This document shows positions 8,158-15,912 of a stretch of 64,000 nt of DNA, in pieces (positions within the stretch are counted from its first letter, which is position 1; every line of letters begins with the position of its first letter). A program made the translations under genes and the position numbers. Source of the DNA: Mesorhizobium sophorae (lineage in GTDB: Bacteria; Pseudomonadota; Alphaproteobacteria; Rhizobiales; Rhizobiaceae); assembly GCF_002270415.1 (NCBI RefSeq), contig NZ_NNRI01000013.1, forward strand, positions 310,001 through 374,000. Direction: 5' to 3'. Below the pieces are notes generated by a model. That model worked only from the letters and a program-made list of their open reading frames with translations, had not been told where the DNA came from and searched no databases.

Positions 8158-9180
8158 GTGGTCGATAGCATGACTAGCATGAGCATCAGACAGCGTAGCG
8201 TACCGGCCATCGAATGGCCGACCGTGGTTCTCGCATTCTTCTGCTACGCAACATGGTTCGCGACCGGCTTCTTGCTCTGGCCATCCTACCCGATCTCCGC
8301 GCTCGCCGTCCTGGCCTTCACCGCCGCATTGCAGTCGTCGATCATGCACGAAGTGCTGCACGGTCATCCAACGCGCAATGCGCGGATCAATGAGGCCTTC
8401 GTCTTCCTGCCGATCGGTCTCGTCTGGCCGTTCCGCCGCTTCAAGACGATTCATCTGCGCCATCATGCCGACGAGCGGCTGACCGATCCGCTGGACGATC
8501 CCGAGAGCTACTACCAGGCGCTCTGGCAGCATGATGACTTGCCGCCGACGATGAAATTCCTGCTCAAGATCAACAACACCATGGCTGGCCGCTTCGTGCT
8601 CGGCCCCTGGCTGTCCTGCGTTGGCTTCTTCATCGACGACGCCAGGCAAATGATCGCCGGCGACAAGACGATCCGCAAGGCGTGGCTGCTGCATGCGATC
8701 GGCCTCGCCATCGTGATGCCCATCGTCCAGTTCGGCTTCGGCATCCCCCTGTGGCTCTACGTCCTGGTACCGGTCTGGCTCGGCCAATCGATGATCTCGA
8801 TCCGCACCTTCGCCGAGCATCAATGGTCCGAACACCCGGAGGGCCGCACGGTGATCGTCGAGCGCTCGCCGCTGTCGTTCCTGTTCCTCAACAACAATTT
8901 GCATTTCGTCCACCACAAGAGCCCGACCGTGGCCTGGTACCGGCTGCCGAAACTGTTTCGCGACCGTCGCGACGAATGGCTGCGGATGAACAATGGCTAC
9001 GCCTATCCGAACTATTTCGCGCTGATCAAAGCCTATGCCTTCAAGGCGAAGGAGCCAATCGTGCACCCGGTGCTGCGGCGCGCGCCGGAGCCGGGCAGGG
9101 CGTTCAAACCTCGCATCAGGGCGCGCAACATAAATGGGCTCGGCTCCGCGCCGGTTCCCGCCGAGCCGCCCAAGGAATGA
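8158..9180 (+). CDS. Membrane fatty acid desaturase family protein
   Basis: A 340-residue protein (GTG 8158; ATG at 8170 or 8179 are alternatives). It has the three histidine boxes of the di-iron membrane desaturase/hydroxylase family: HEVLHGH at 64-70, HLRHH at 99-103 and HFVHH at 249-253. Hydrophobic helices flank them at about 22-62, 80-92 and 178-215. Such enzymes desaturate or hydroxylate acyl chains or related lipids at the cytoplasmic membrane using O2. The acyl substrate cannot be told. The divergent XRE regulator suggests dedicated control. The C-terminal 30 residues are basic and Pro-rich. Confidence 0.9.
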   Translation: MVDSMTSMSIRQRSVPAIEWPTVVLAFFCYATWFATGFLLWPSYPISALAVLAFTAALQSSIMHEVLHGHPTRNARINEAFVFLPIGLVWPFRRFKTIHLRHHADERLTDPLDDPESYYQALWQHDDLPPTMKFLLKINNTMAGRFVLGPWLSCVGFFIDDARQMIAGDKTIRKAWLLHAIGLAIVMPIVQFGFGIPLWLYVLVPVWLGQSMISIRTFAEHQWSEHPEGRTVIVERSPLSFLFLNNNLHFVHHKSPTVAWYRLPKLFRDRRDEWLRMNNGYAYPNYFALIKAYAFKAKEPIVHPVLRRAPEPGRAFKPRIRARNINGLGSAPVPAEPPKE

Positions 9181-9262
9181 GTTTTGCGGCCAGTGGGTAA
9201 TGCCTGCTAGACTGGCTGCGGTCGGTCCCCTTCAATCCCAGATACAACGGTCAGATTCCGGC

Positions 9263-10090
9263 ATGAGCGAATTGGTTGCGGCGTTGCCGATGTATGACTG
9301 GCCCGAAGCGCGCGACGAGGTCGACGCCCAATGGGCGCGCTTGCGCGACGCCTTCCGGCGGAGGGGTATCGACGCGCCGCAAACGATCGTGCGCCGCAAT
9401 GGCGACCTGCCGCCGGTGCCGGGTGGCATTCATGATGCCCAGGGAAAACTGATCGCGCCAGACCCTGCGACATTGCCGCCGGACGAGCTTGATTTTCACA
9501 AGCTTTGGCTGCATCCAGCGCTACTGTTTGCGCAGACCTGCTGGGGACCGATGGAACTCGGCCTGTCCAAACACGTTCAGGTGGTCGGCCAGCCGAGCTA
9601 CGACGCCTGTGAGGGCGGGCAGGGTGAGCTCTATTCGAGCGCGATCGTGATGCGGACGGGCGAGGGGCCGGAGGTTCGATCGCCTGCGGATGGCCGCGCA
9701 CTCATCCCGCGCGATCTGATCCGTGGCAAGCGCTTCACCTTCAACAGCCTTGATTCCATGTCAGGCATCATTGCGCTGACGCGCGACCTGCAAGCGGCCG
9801 GCGAAGACCTGGAGATATTCTCGACGCGCAGCGAAAGCGGCGGCCACCGCGACTCGATCGTCGCTGTGGCCGAAGGCAAGGCGGATGTCGCGGCCATCGA
9901 CTGCGGAAGCTGGGCGCTGGCGCAGCGTTTCGAGCCGGCGGCGCAAGCGGTGAAGGTTGTCGGCTGGACGGGGCGGCGCAAGGGCCTGCCGTTCATCACC
10001 GCCGCAACGACACCGGAAAAGACGGTCAGGGCGATGCGCGAGGCACTTGCCGGACTAACCGAGCAGCCTCGCATCCAACGGGTAGGTTGA
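9263..10090 (+). CDS. PhnD-like phosphate/phosphonate substrate-binding family protein, apparently cytoplasmic
   Basis: A 275-residue protein starting MSELVAALPMYDWPEARDE. An upstream extension of the open frame exists but ATG 9263 gives the family-typical start. The fold is the periplasmic-binding type (PhnD/SsuA-like): LVAALPMYDWP at the N-terminus, LSKHVQVVGQPSY, and KRFTFNSLDSMSGIIALT, which matches the ligand-binding N..DS.SG motif of PhnD proteins. There is no signal peptide and no linked ABC transporter genes. It could be a solute sensor or a degenerate binding protein. Its 3' end overlaps the convergent dddP-like gene by 36 bp. Confidence 0.75.
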   Translation: MSELVAALPMYDWPEARDEVDAQWARLRDAFRRRGIDAPQTIVRRNGDLPPVPGGIHDAQGKLIAPDPATLPPDELDFHKLWLHPALLFAQTCWGPMELGLSKHVQVVGQPSYDACEGGQGELYSSAIVMRTGEGPEVRSPADGRALIPRDLIRGKRFTFNSLDSMSGIIALTRDLQAAGEDLEIFSTRSESGGHRDSIVAVAEGKADVAAIDCGSWALAQRFEPAAQAVKVVGWTGRRKGLPFITAATTPEKTVRAMREALAGLTEQPRIQRVG

Positions 10091-11410
10091 AAGTTTTTCG
10101 TTGCCGGTTTCGGTGATGAGGATCTGCTCCTCGATCTTGACGCCCTCGCGTCCGCCCAACCGGCCGATATAGCTTTCCACGCACAGCACCATGCCTGGCT
10201 CGAGCACGCCGTCCGGGGTGTCCGCGGTCCAGTCGCTGGCATGCGGCAGGGTCGGGTATTCGTCGGCCAAGCCGACGCCGTGATAGAGCACGCCGTAGCG
10301 CGTCGGAAAACAGTCTCCGGGCGGCACCGCCGATCGTTCGACAAGGTCGCGGAACGAGGTGCCCGGCTGCATCAATTTGGTATTGTAGGTGATTTGATCT
10401 GCGGCGATGCGGAACAGGTCGCGCTGTTCGTTGGTCGGCTTTGCATCACCGCACAGCCAGGTGCGCGACAGGTCGGCGCAGAAGCCGTAGGGGCCGATCA
10501 GGTCAGTGTCGAAGGCGACGAGGTCGCCAGCTTCGATCTTGTGCGACGAGCATTCCTGGAACCACGGGTTGGTGCGCGGGCCTGACGTCAGCAGCCGCGT
10601 CTCGATCCATTCGCCACCACGCGCAATGTTGCCGCGATGCAATTCGGCCCACAGCTCGTTCTCGTTAATGCCAGGCTGCAGAGCCTGCTCCATCTCGCCC
10701 ATCGCCGCCTCGCAAGCGACGATGGCGCGGCGCATGGCGAGAATCTCGTCCGATGATTTGATCAGCCGCGCATTTTCCATCACCGCTTCGCCATTGCCGA
10801 TCGTCACACCCAGACGCGCGAGTTCCTCGACGCCTTCCGGGTTGATGTGATCGACCGCGATGCGGCTGTTGCCGCCGCCATGTTCCCTGACCAGATCGGC
10901 AATGCCGGCGGCCCAGCGGCGGACTTTTTGCTCGGTCAGTTCGCCGCCATAGAGATACATCCATGAGACAGCCGGCCGCACCTCGTCGACGACGCCGGAA
11001 TGGTCGGACAGGTGCTCGCAGGAAAAATAATCGAACAGCACCACCGGCCCGTCGGTGGCGACGAAACAATGCCGTGTCGGATTGTGCGCCACCCACAGCT
11101 GCATGTTGGTGGAATCGGTGGCGTAGCGGATGTTGACCGGGTCGTAGAGCAGGGCGCCGGCATAGTCGCGGCGCTTCAACTCGGCGCGGATGCGGTCCAG
11201 TCGGTATTGGCGCATCGCCGGCAGATCGGGAGCGGCAGTACCTGCCGCTGCCCATTCAGCTTCCGCCTGGGCGCCATAGCCCAGCACATGCTGGTTGAGC
11301 GACGCCGCCTTCTGGCGGGAAGCGTCGCGCAGCGCCTCGATCGAGCCCGGCTCGAACGGCATGATCTTGCGATGACGGCCAAAGCTGCCCTTCGGCCCCG
11401 CGCTGTCCAT
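10055..11410 (-). CDS. dddP: DddP-type DMSP lyase / M24 metallopeptidase-fold protein
   Basis: A 451-residue pita-bread (M24) protein. Residues D301, D303 (AFDTDLIG), D313 (ADLSRTW), H377 (LYHGVG), E412 (CVESYIG) and E427 (KIEEQIL) form a dinuclear metal site. As I recall, the metal ligands of the crystallised DddP are D295, D297, D307, H371, E406 and E421. Every one is offset here by exactly six residues, and the catalytic Y366 and D377 correspond to Y372 and D383. This spacing favours DddP over Xaa-Pro peptidases. DddP cleaves dimethylsulfoniopropionate to DMS and acrylate. It is the last gene of a minus-strand operon, 9 bp after the dehydrogenase. A different onium substrate is possible. 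Confidence 0.72.
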   Translation of the reverse strand: MDSAGPKGSFGRHRKIMPFEPGSIEALRDASRQKAASLNQHVLGYGAQAEAEWAAAGTAAPDLPAMRQYRLDRIRAELKRRDYAGALLYDPVNIRYATDSTNMQLWVAHNPTRHCFVATDGPVVLFDYFSCEHLSDHSGVVDEVRPAVSWMYLYGGELTEQKVRRWAAGIADLVREHGGGNSRIAVDHINPEGVEELARLGVTIGNGEAVMENARLIKSSDEILAMRRAIVACEAAMGEMEQALQPGINENELWAELHRGNIARGGEWIETRLLTSGPRTNPWFQECSSHKIEAGDLVAFDTDLIGPYGFCADLSRTWLCGDAKPTNEQRDLFRIAADQITYNTKLMQPGTSFRDLVERSAVPPGDCFPTRYGVLYHGVGLADEYPTLPHASDWTADTPDGVLEPGMVLCVESYIGRLGGREGVKIEEQILITETGNEKLSTYPLDARLLG

Positions 11411-11419
11411 GACCGAACC

Positions 11420-13993
11420 TCAGGTCCGCATCTTCTCGCCACTCGGATCGAAAGGCGCTTCGACGTTGATGCGGGCCGGGCGTCGATGTCCGAGGATCTC
11501 GATCTCGAACAGCCCGGCACTTTCGTCCTCGGCAAGTGCTGCCGGGACGTAACCCTGCGCCATCGACTTCTGCACATAGTGAGCATAGCCGCCTGATGTC
11601 ACCCAGCCGACCACGCGCCAGTCGCCGTCGACGATGCCGCGCACGGCCGAAGCGCCTTCAGCTGCCTTGGACCCGCGTATTTCCTCACCGCCATCGTCGA
11701 AGCGCGGCGCGCCGTAGCCATGCGCCTTTTCCACCGTGCCGTAGTCCTTGGAGACCTTGGCCCAGATCGGCTCGTCGCCCATCACATCGGCGTCGGCGGC
11801 ATCGACGATGAAGGAGACACGGCGCAGTTTTGGCCCCTCGGCCTGTTCCTTGGCGGCAGCCTCGCGGCCGATGAAATCGTTCTTCTCGAGCTTGATGAAG
11901 CGGTCCATCGCGCCTTCGAAGGGTCCGTAGATCGGCCGCAACTCGCGGAACCAGGTCGGGAAGTTCTTTTCCAGGCGCATCGACAGCAAAGCGCGCATGC
12001 CGAAATCGACGAGGCCGAATTCCTCGCCGGCATCCTTGATCGCCTTATAGACAAGGCGCTGGTAGGCCGGCGCCATCCAGATCTCGTAGCCGAGATCACC
12101 GGTGTAGGTGATGCGATTGACCAAACAGGGCGCACCGCCGACCGCCATCTCGCGGAAATCCATGAAGCGGAAAGCTTTTGTCGAGATGTCGACATCGACG
12201 AGCTTCTGCAAGAGGTCGCGGGACTTAGGCCCTGCGATCGACAAACCGACCAGCGTCTGGTCGAAGCGGTGGATGCGCACAGAACCATCCTTCGGCAGGT
12301 GCTTCTCGAACCAGCGCATGTGATATTTTTGCGCCGCCGACGAGCCCCAGATCATGAAGCGTTCTTCGCCGGCCTTGGCGATGGTGAAGTCGCCGATCAG
12401 CTTGCCGAATTCGTTGATCATCGGCGTCAGCACGATGCGGCCGGTCTTCGGCATACGGTTGGTCATCAGCCGGTTGAGGAATTCCTCCGCCCCTGGTCCG
12501 GACACTTCGTATTTGGCGAAGTTGGCGATCTCGGTCACGCCGACGCGCTCGCGGGTCGCGCGCACTTCCTCGCCGATCGGCCCAAAATCATTGGAGCGAT
12601 GGAAGGAGACGATGTCCTTCGGCTCCTTGCCCTTCGGGGCGAACCAGAGCGGGGTTTCGAGACCCCAGGAGTCGCCCATAACGGCGTTGTTTGCGAGCAT
12701 CGTATCGTAGAGCGGCGTCGTCTGCGCCGGGCGTGCGGCCGGCAGTTCCTCATTGGGGAAGCGGATGGAGAAGCGGCGCGAATAATTTTCGCGCACCTTG
12801 GCGTTGGTGTAGCGCAGGCCGGCCCATTCGCCGAAGCGGGCGACGTCCATGCCCCAGACGTCGAAGCCGGGATCGCCATGGACCATCCAGTTCGACAGCG
12901 CCAGACCGACGCCGCCACCCTGGCTGAAGCCGGCCATGACGGCGCAGGCGCACCAGAAATTGGTCAGGCCCTGCACCGGGCCGACCAGCGGGTTGCCGTC
13001 GAGCGCGAAGGTGAACGGGCCGTTGATGATCTGCTTGATGCCGGCCTTCTCGATGCCGGGGAAATGCTTGAAGCCGATCTCCAGCGACGGCGCAATGCGG
13101 TCGAGGTCGGGGGCGAGCAATTCATGGCCGAAATCCCACGGCGTGTTGACGGGCGACCACGGCTTGCATGCCTTTTCATAGGTGCCGAGCAGAATACCGT
13201 TGCGCTCCTGGCGGGTGTAGATCTCGCCCTTGAAGTCAAGCACGCCGATCATCTCGCGGCCGGTCGACTTGTTGAATTCCTCGACCTCCGGCATTGGCTC
13301 GGTGAGCAGGTACATGTGCTCCATGGCCAGCACCGGCAATTCGACGCCGACCATGCGGCCGATCTCACGTGCCCACAGGCCGCCGCAGTTGACGACGTGC
13401 TCGGCGTGAACCGTGCCCTGTTCAGTGACGACGTTCCAGGTGCCGTCGACCTCTTGCGTCAGTTCGACGACGCGGTTGCGCAGCACGATCTCGGCACCGA
13501 GCTTCTTGGCCGCCTTGGAATAAGCGATCGTCGTGCCGGACGGATCAAGATGGCCCTCGACCGGATCCCACATGGCGCCGACGAAATTGGTCTCGTCCAT
13601 CAGTGGGAACATCGCCTTGGCTTCGGACGGCGTGATCAACTCGGTGTCCATGCCGAGATAGCGGCCCTTGGCATGGGCGAGCCGCAAGAAGTCCATGCGC
13701 TCCGGCGTATCCGCCATCATCACGCCGCCGGTCAGGTGCAGCGAGCAGGACTGGCCGGAAATCTCCTCGATCTCCTTATAGAGTTGCACCGTATAGGCCT
13801 GCAGCTTGGCAACGTTGGGGTCGCCGTTCAGCGTGTGGAAGCCGCCGGCCGCGTGCCAGGACGAGCCGGAGGTAAGCTCCGAGCGCTCGATCAGCATGAT
13901 GTCGGTCCAGCCGGCCTTGGCCAGATGGTAGAGAACCGAGCAGCCGACGACGCCGCCGCCGATGACAACCGCTTTTACATGAGATTTCATCAA
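11420..13993 (-). CDS. Dimethylglycine/sarcosine dehydrogenase-like FAD oxidoreductase fused to GcvT
   Basis: An 857-residue two-part enzyme. Residues 7-400 are a DAO-type FAD domain with the dinucleotide motif VVIGGGVVGCSVLYHLAK at 9-26 and SGSSWHAAGG with H47, the position used for covalent flavin attachment in dimethylglycine dehydrogenase. Residues about 410-857 are a FAO-linker plus GcvT/aminomethyltransferase fold (ISVAGPKSRDLL-like motif, RIEKNFP-like MRLEKNFP segment) that binds tetrahydrofolate. The enzyme oxidatively removes an N-methyl group and passes it to folate. Substrates of relatives include dimethylglycine, sarcosine and related amines. It is flanked in the operon by an MttB-like methyltransferase and the DddP-type gene. 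Confidence 0.88.
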   Translation of the reverse strand: MMKSHVKAVVIGGGVVGCSVLYHLAKAGWTDIMLIERSELTSGSSWHAAGGFHTLNGDPNVAKLQAYTVQLYKEIEEISGQSCSLHLTGGVMMADTPERMDFLRLAHAKGRYLGMDTELITPSEAKAMFPLMDETNFVGAMWDPVEGHLDPSGTTIAYSKAAKKLGAEIVLRNRVVELTQEVDGTWNVVTEQGTVHAEHVVNCGGLWAREIGRMVGVELPVLAMEHMYLLTEPMPEVEEFNKSTGREMIGVLDFKGEIYTRQERNGILLGTYEKACKPWSPVNTPWDFGHELLAPDLDRIAPSLEIGFKHFPGIEKAGIKQIINGPFTFALDGNPLVGPVQGLTNFWCACAVMAGFSQGGGVGLALSNWMVHGDPGFDVWGMDVARFGEWAGLRYTNAKVRENYSRRFSIRFPNEELPAARPAQTTPLYDTMLANNAVMGDSWGLETPLWFAPKGKEPKDIVSFHRSNDFGPIGEEVRATRERVGVTEIANFAKYEVSGPGAEEFLNRLMTNRMPKTGRIVLTPMINEFGKLIGDFTIAKAGEERFMIWGSSAAQKYHMRWFEKHLPKDGSVRIHRFDQTLVGLSIAGPKSRDLLQKLVDVDISTKAFRFMDFREMAVGGAPCLVNRITYTGDLGYEIWMAPAYQRLVYKAIKDAGEEFGLVDFGMRALLSMRLEKNFPTWFRELRPIYGPFEGAMDRFIKLEKNDFIGREAAAKEQAEGPKLRRVSFIVDAADADVMGDEPIWAKVSKDYGTVEKAHGYGAPRFDDGGEEIRGSKAAEGASAVRGIVDGDWRVVGWVTSGGYAHYVQKSMAQGYVPAALAEDESAGLFEIEILGHRRPARINVEAPFDPSGEKMRT

Positions 13994-14082
13994 GATAGGT
14001 CCGTTTTTGCGTAAACTGAATCAGGTTTTTGGGTCGGCGGTGGAACGCCTCGACGCCGAGGTCAGCGGTCGCCGCGTGCCAT

Positions 14083-15660
14083 TCAAAAGTCGGTCGGTGC
14101 ACCGCCCTCGGACCGGCGCTTTTCGACGAAGGCGTTGAGTTCCTCGCGAATGGCCGGGTCCATAAAGGGCTCTTCGTAGGAGGCCAGGCGCTCCTTCCAC
14201 ACCTTGTTGGCCTTTTCCAGCGCCGTCGGCGAGCCGGCTTCCGCCCAGGTCTCGAAATTGCGCCAGTCGGAGAGGATCGGCGAGTAGAAAGCGGTCTTGT
14301 AGCGGTCCTGCGTGTGCTGGGTGCCGAAGAAATGGCCGCCGGGACCGACCGACTGGATGGCATCGAAGCCGAGCGCTTCTTCGGACAGGTCGAGCGGGGT
14401 CAGGAACTCCGCCACCATCTGCAGCAGGTCGATGTCCAATATGGTCTTCTCATAGGAGCAGCGCAGGCCGCCCTCGAGCCAGCCGGCCGCATGCATCATC
14501 AAATTGCCGCCGCCCTGGATGGCGCCCCACAGCGAGAACACGCTCTCGTAAGCCGCCTGCGCATCGACCGTGTTGGCGGCGCAGGTGTTGGAGGTGCGGT
14601 AGGGTATGTTGTAGCGGCGGGCAAGCTGGCCGCCGACCAGCTGTGCCTTCATGTATTCGGGCGTACCGAAGGCCGGTGAACCGGACTTCATGTCGACATT
14701 GGAGGTGAAGCCGCCATAGCCGACTGGTGCGCCCTTGCGCACCATCTGGGCAAAGGCGATGCCGGACAGCGCCTCGGCGTTCTGCTGCACCAGGGCGCCG
14801 GCGATCGTGACCGGCGCCATGGCCCCCGACAGGGTGAACGGCGTGACGACGACGACCTGGCCCTTGCTCGACATCTGGATGATGCCTTCCATCATCGGCA
14901 CATCGAGCTTGAGCGGCGAATTGGTGTTGATGATGGTGAAGACCGACGGCTCCTCGAGCAACTGCTCGTGGCTGATGCCGCGCGCGATCCTGGCGATCTC
15001 GATGCCGTCGACATTGCGCTCCTTGCCGAGCGAATAGATGTGAAACACCTTGTCGGTCAGCGTGGCGAGGTCGCGGACGCACTCCAGATGCCGGACCGAC
15101 GGATGGATGTCGGTTGGCTCGACCGGATAGCCGCCGGTGCAGTTCAGGATGTTGTGCATCTGAGCGAGCTTGAGGAAGTTGCGGTAATCCTGCTGGTTGC
15201 CGGGCCGGCGGCCGCGGTCAATGTCGGAGCAGTTGGGCGCCGATGCCATCATCGAGATGATCAGATTGTTGCCGCCGAAGCGCACATTGTGCGCCGGGTT
15301 GCGCGAGTGGATGGTGAACTCCGAAGGGCAGTTCGACACCAGCTCGAGGATCATGTCGCTGTCGAAGCGCACCCGCTCGCTGCCGTCGCGCACGTCGGCG
15401 CCATGTGCCTTCATGATGCGGCGGGCTTCGTCATGCAGAACGTCGACGCCGATTTCCCTCAGCACGCGCAAGGAAGCGAGATGGATCGATTCCAGCTCGT
15501 CGTCCGAAACCAGCCTGGTCGGTGCGAGCGGGTTCTTCAGCTGGCGGAAAGCCGGCTGCTCGAACGCGGCCGAACCGCCGGCGCGCTTTCCAGCGCGGCC
15601 GCCACGACGGGCGCGGTCGGTGGCCAATGCCGGTTCTGCAGGTTGTAGGGCGGCGGTCAT
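14083..15660 (-). CDS. Trimethylamine methyltransferase (MttB) superfamily protein, non-pyrrolysine
   Basis: A 525-residue MttB-family protein. A basic, low-complexity N-terminus (about 1-45, GRAGKRAGGSAAFEQP) precedes the TIM-barrel, recognised by ASLRVLREIGVDVLHDEA, GQVVVVTPFTLSGAMAPVT and FGTQHTQDRYKTAFYSP. The frame contains no internal TAG, so no pyrrolysine is encoded. Characterised non-Pyl relatives (MtgB and others) transfer a methyl group from glycine betaine, proline betaine or carnitine to a corrinoid protein. No corrinoid protein gene is next to it, which leaves the acceptor open. It is the first gene of the operon, 90 bp upstream of the dehydrogenase-GcvT fusion. Confidence 0.88.
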   Translation of the reverse strand: MTAALQPAEPALATDRARRGGRAGKRAGGSAAFEQPAFRQLKNPLAPTRLVSDDELESIHLASLRVLREIGVDVLHDEARRIMKAHGADVRDGSERVRFDSDMILELVSNCPSEFTIHSRNPAHNVRFGGNNLIISMMASAPNCSDIDRGRRPGNQQDYRNFLKLAQMHNILNCTGGYPVEPTDIHPSVRHLECVRDLATLTDKVFHIYSLGKERNVDGIEIARIARGISHEQLLEEPSVFTIINTNSPLKLDVPMMEGIIQMSSKGQVVVVTPFTLSGAMAPVTIAGALVQQNAEALSGIAFAQMVRKGAPVGYGGFTSNVDMKSGSPAFGTPEYMKAQLVGGQLARRYNIPYRTSNTCAANTVDAQAAYESVFSLWGAIQGGGNLMMHAAGWLEGGLRCSYEKTILDIDLLQMVAEFLTPLDLSEEALGFDAIQSVGPGGHFFGTQHTQDRYKTAFYSPILSDWRNFETWAEAGSPTALEKANKVWKERLASYEEPFMDPAIREELNAFVEKRRSEGGAPTDF

Positions 15661-15912
15661 GATGGTCCTCGTACGATGCGGTAGCGGGCGGCATAATGGA
15701 CCGGCGACCCGCCGGTCGTTGCGGAGGCGGCGACCACTAGGGCGAGGGAAGCGACATGCCGGAACGGCAGTTGCACGGCAAGAATATCGCCCCGATCGCG
15801 GCGATGCGCTGGCCTGGGACGAGCAGCCGGATCGACGCTAAGTGAAACGCGTTACACATCCGTCTTTTACTTCTGCTATATTGGCGCGCCGAACGTCTCT
15901 GGAGGGAAAGCC

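Noticed and set aside
11720..14014. 764-codon plus-strand open frame antisense to the dehydrogenase-GcvT gene
   Set aside because: It is the antisense shadow of a well-supported gene, as is usual in high-GC DNA; its protein is rich in His, Asp and Arg with no family motif.
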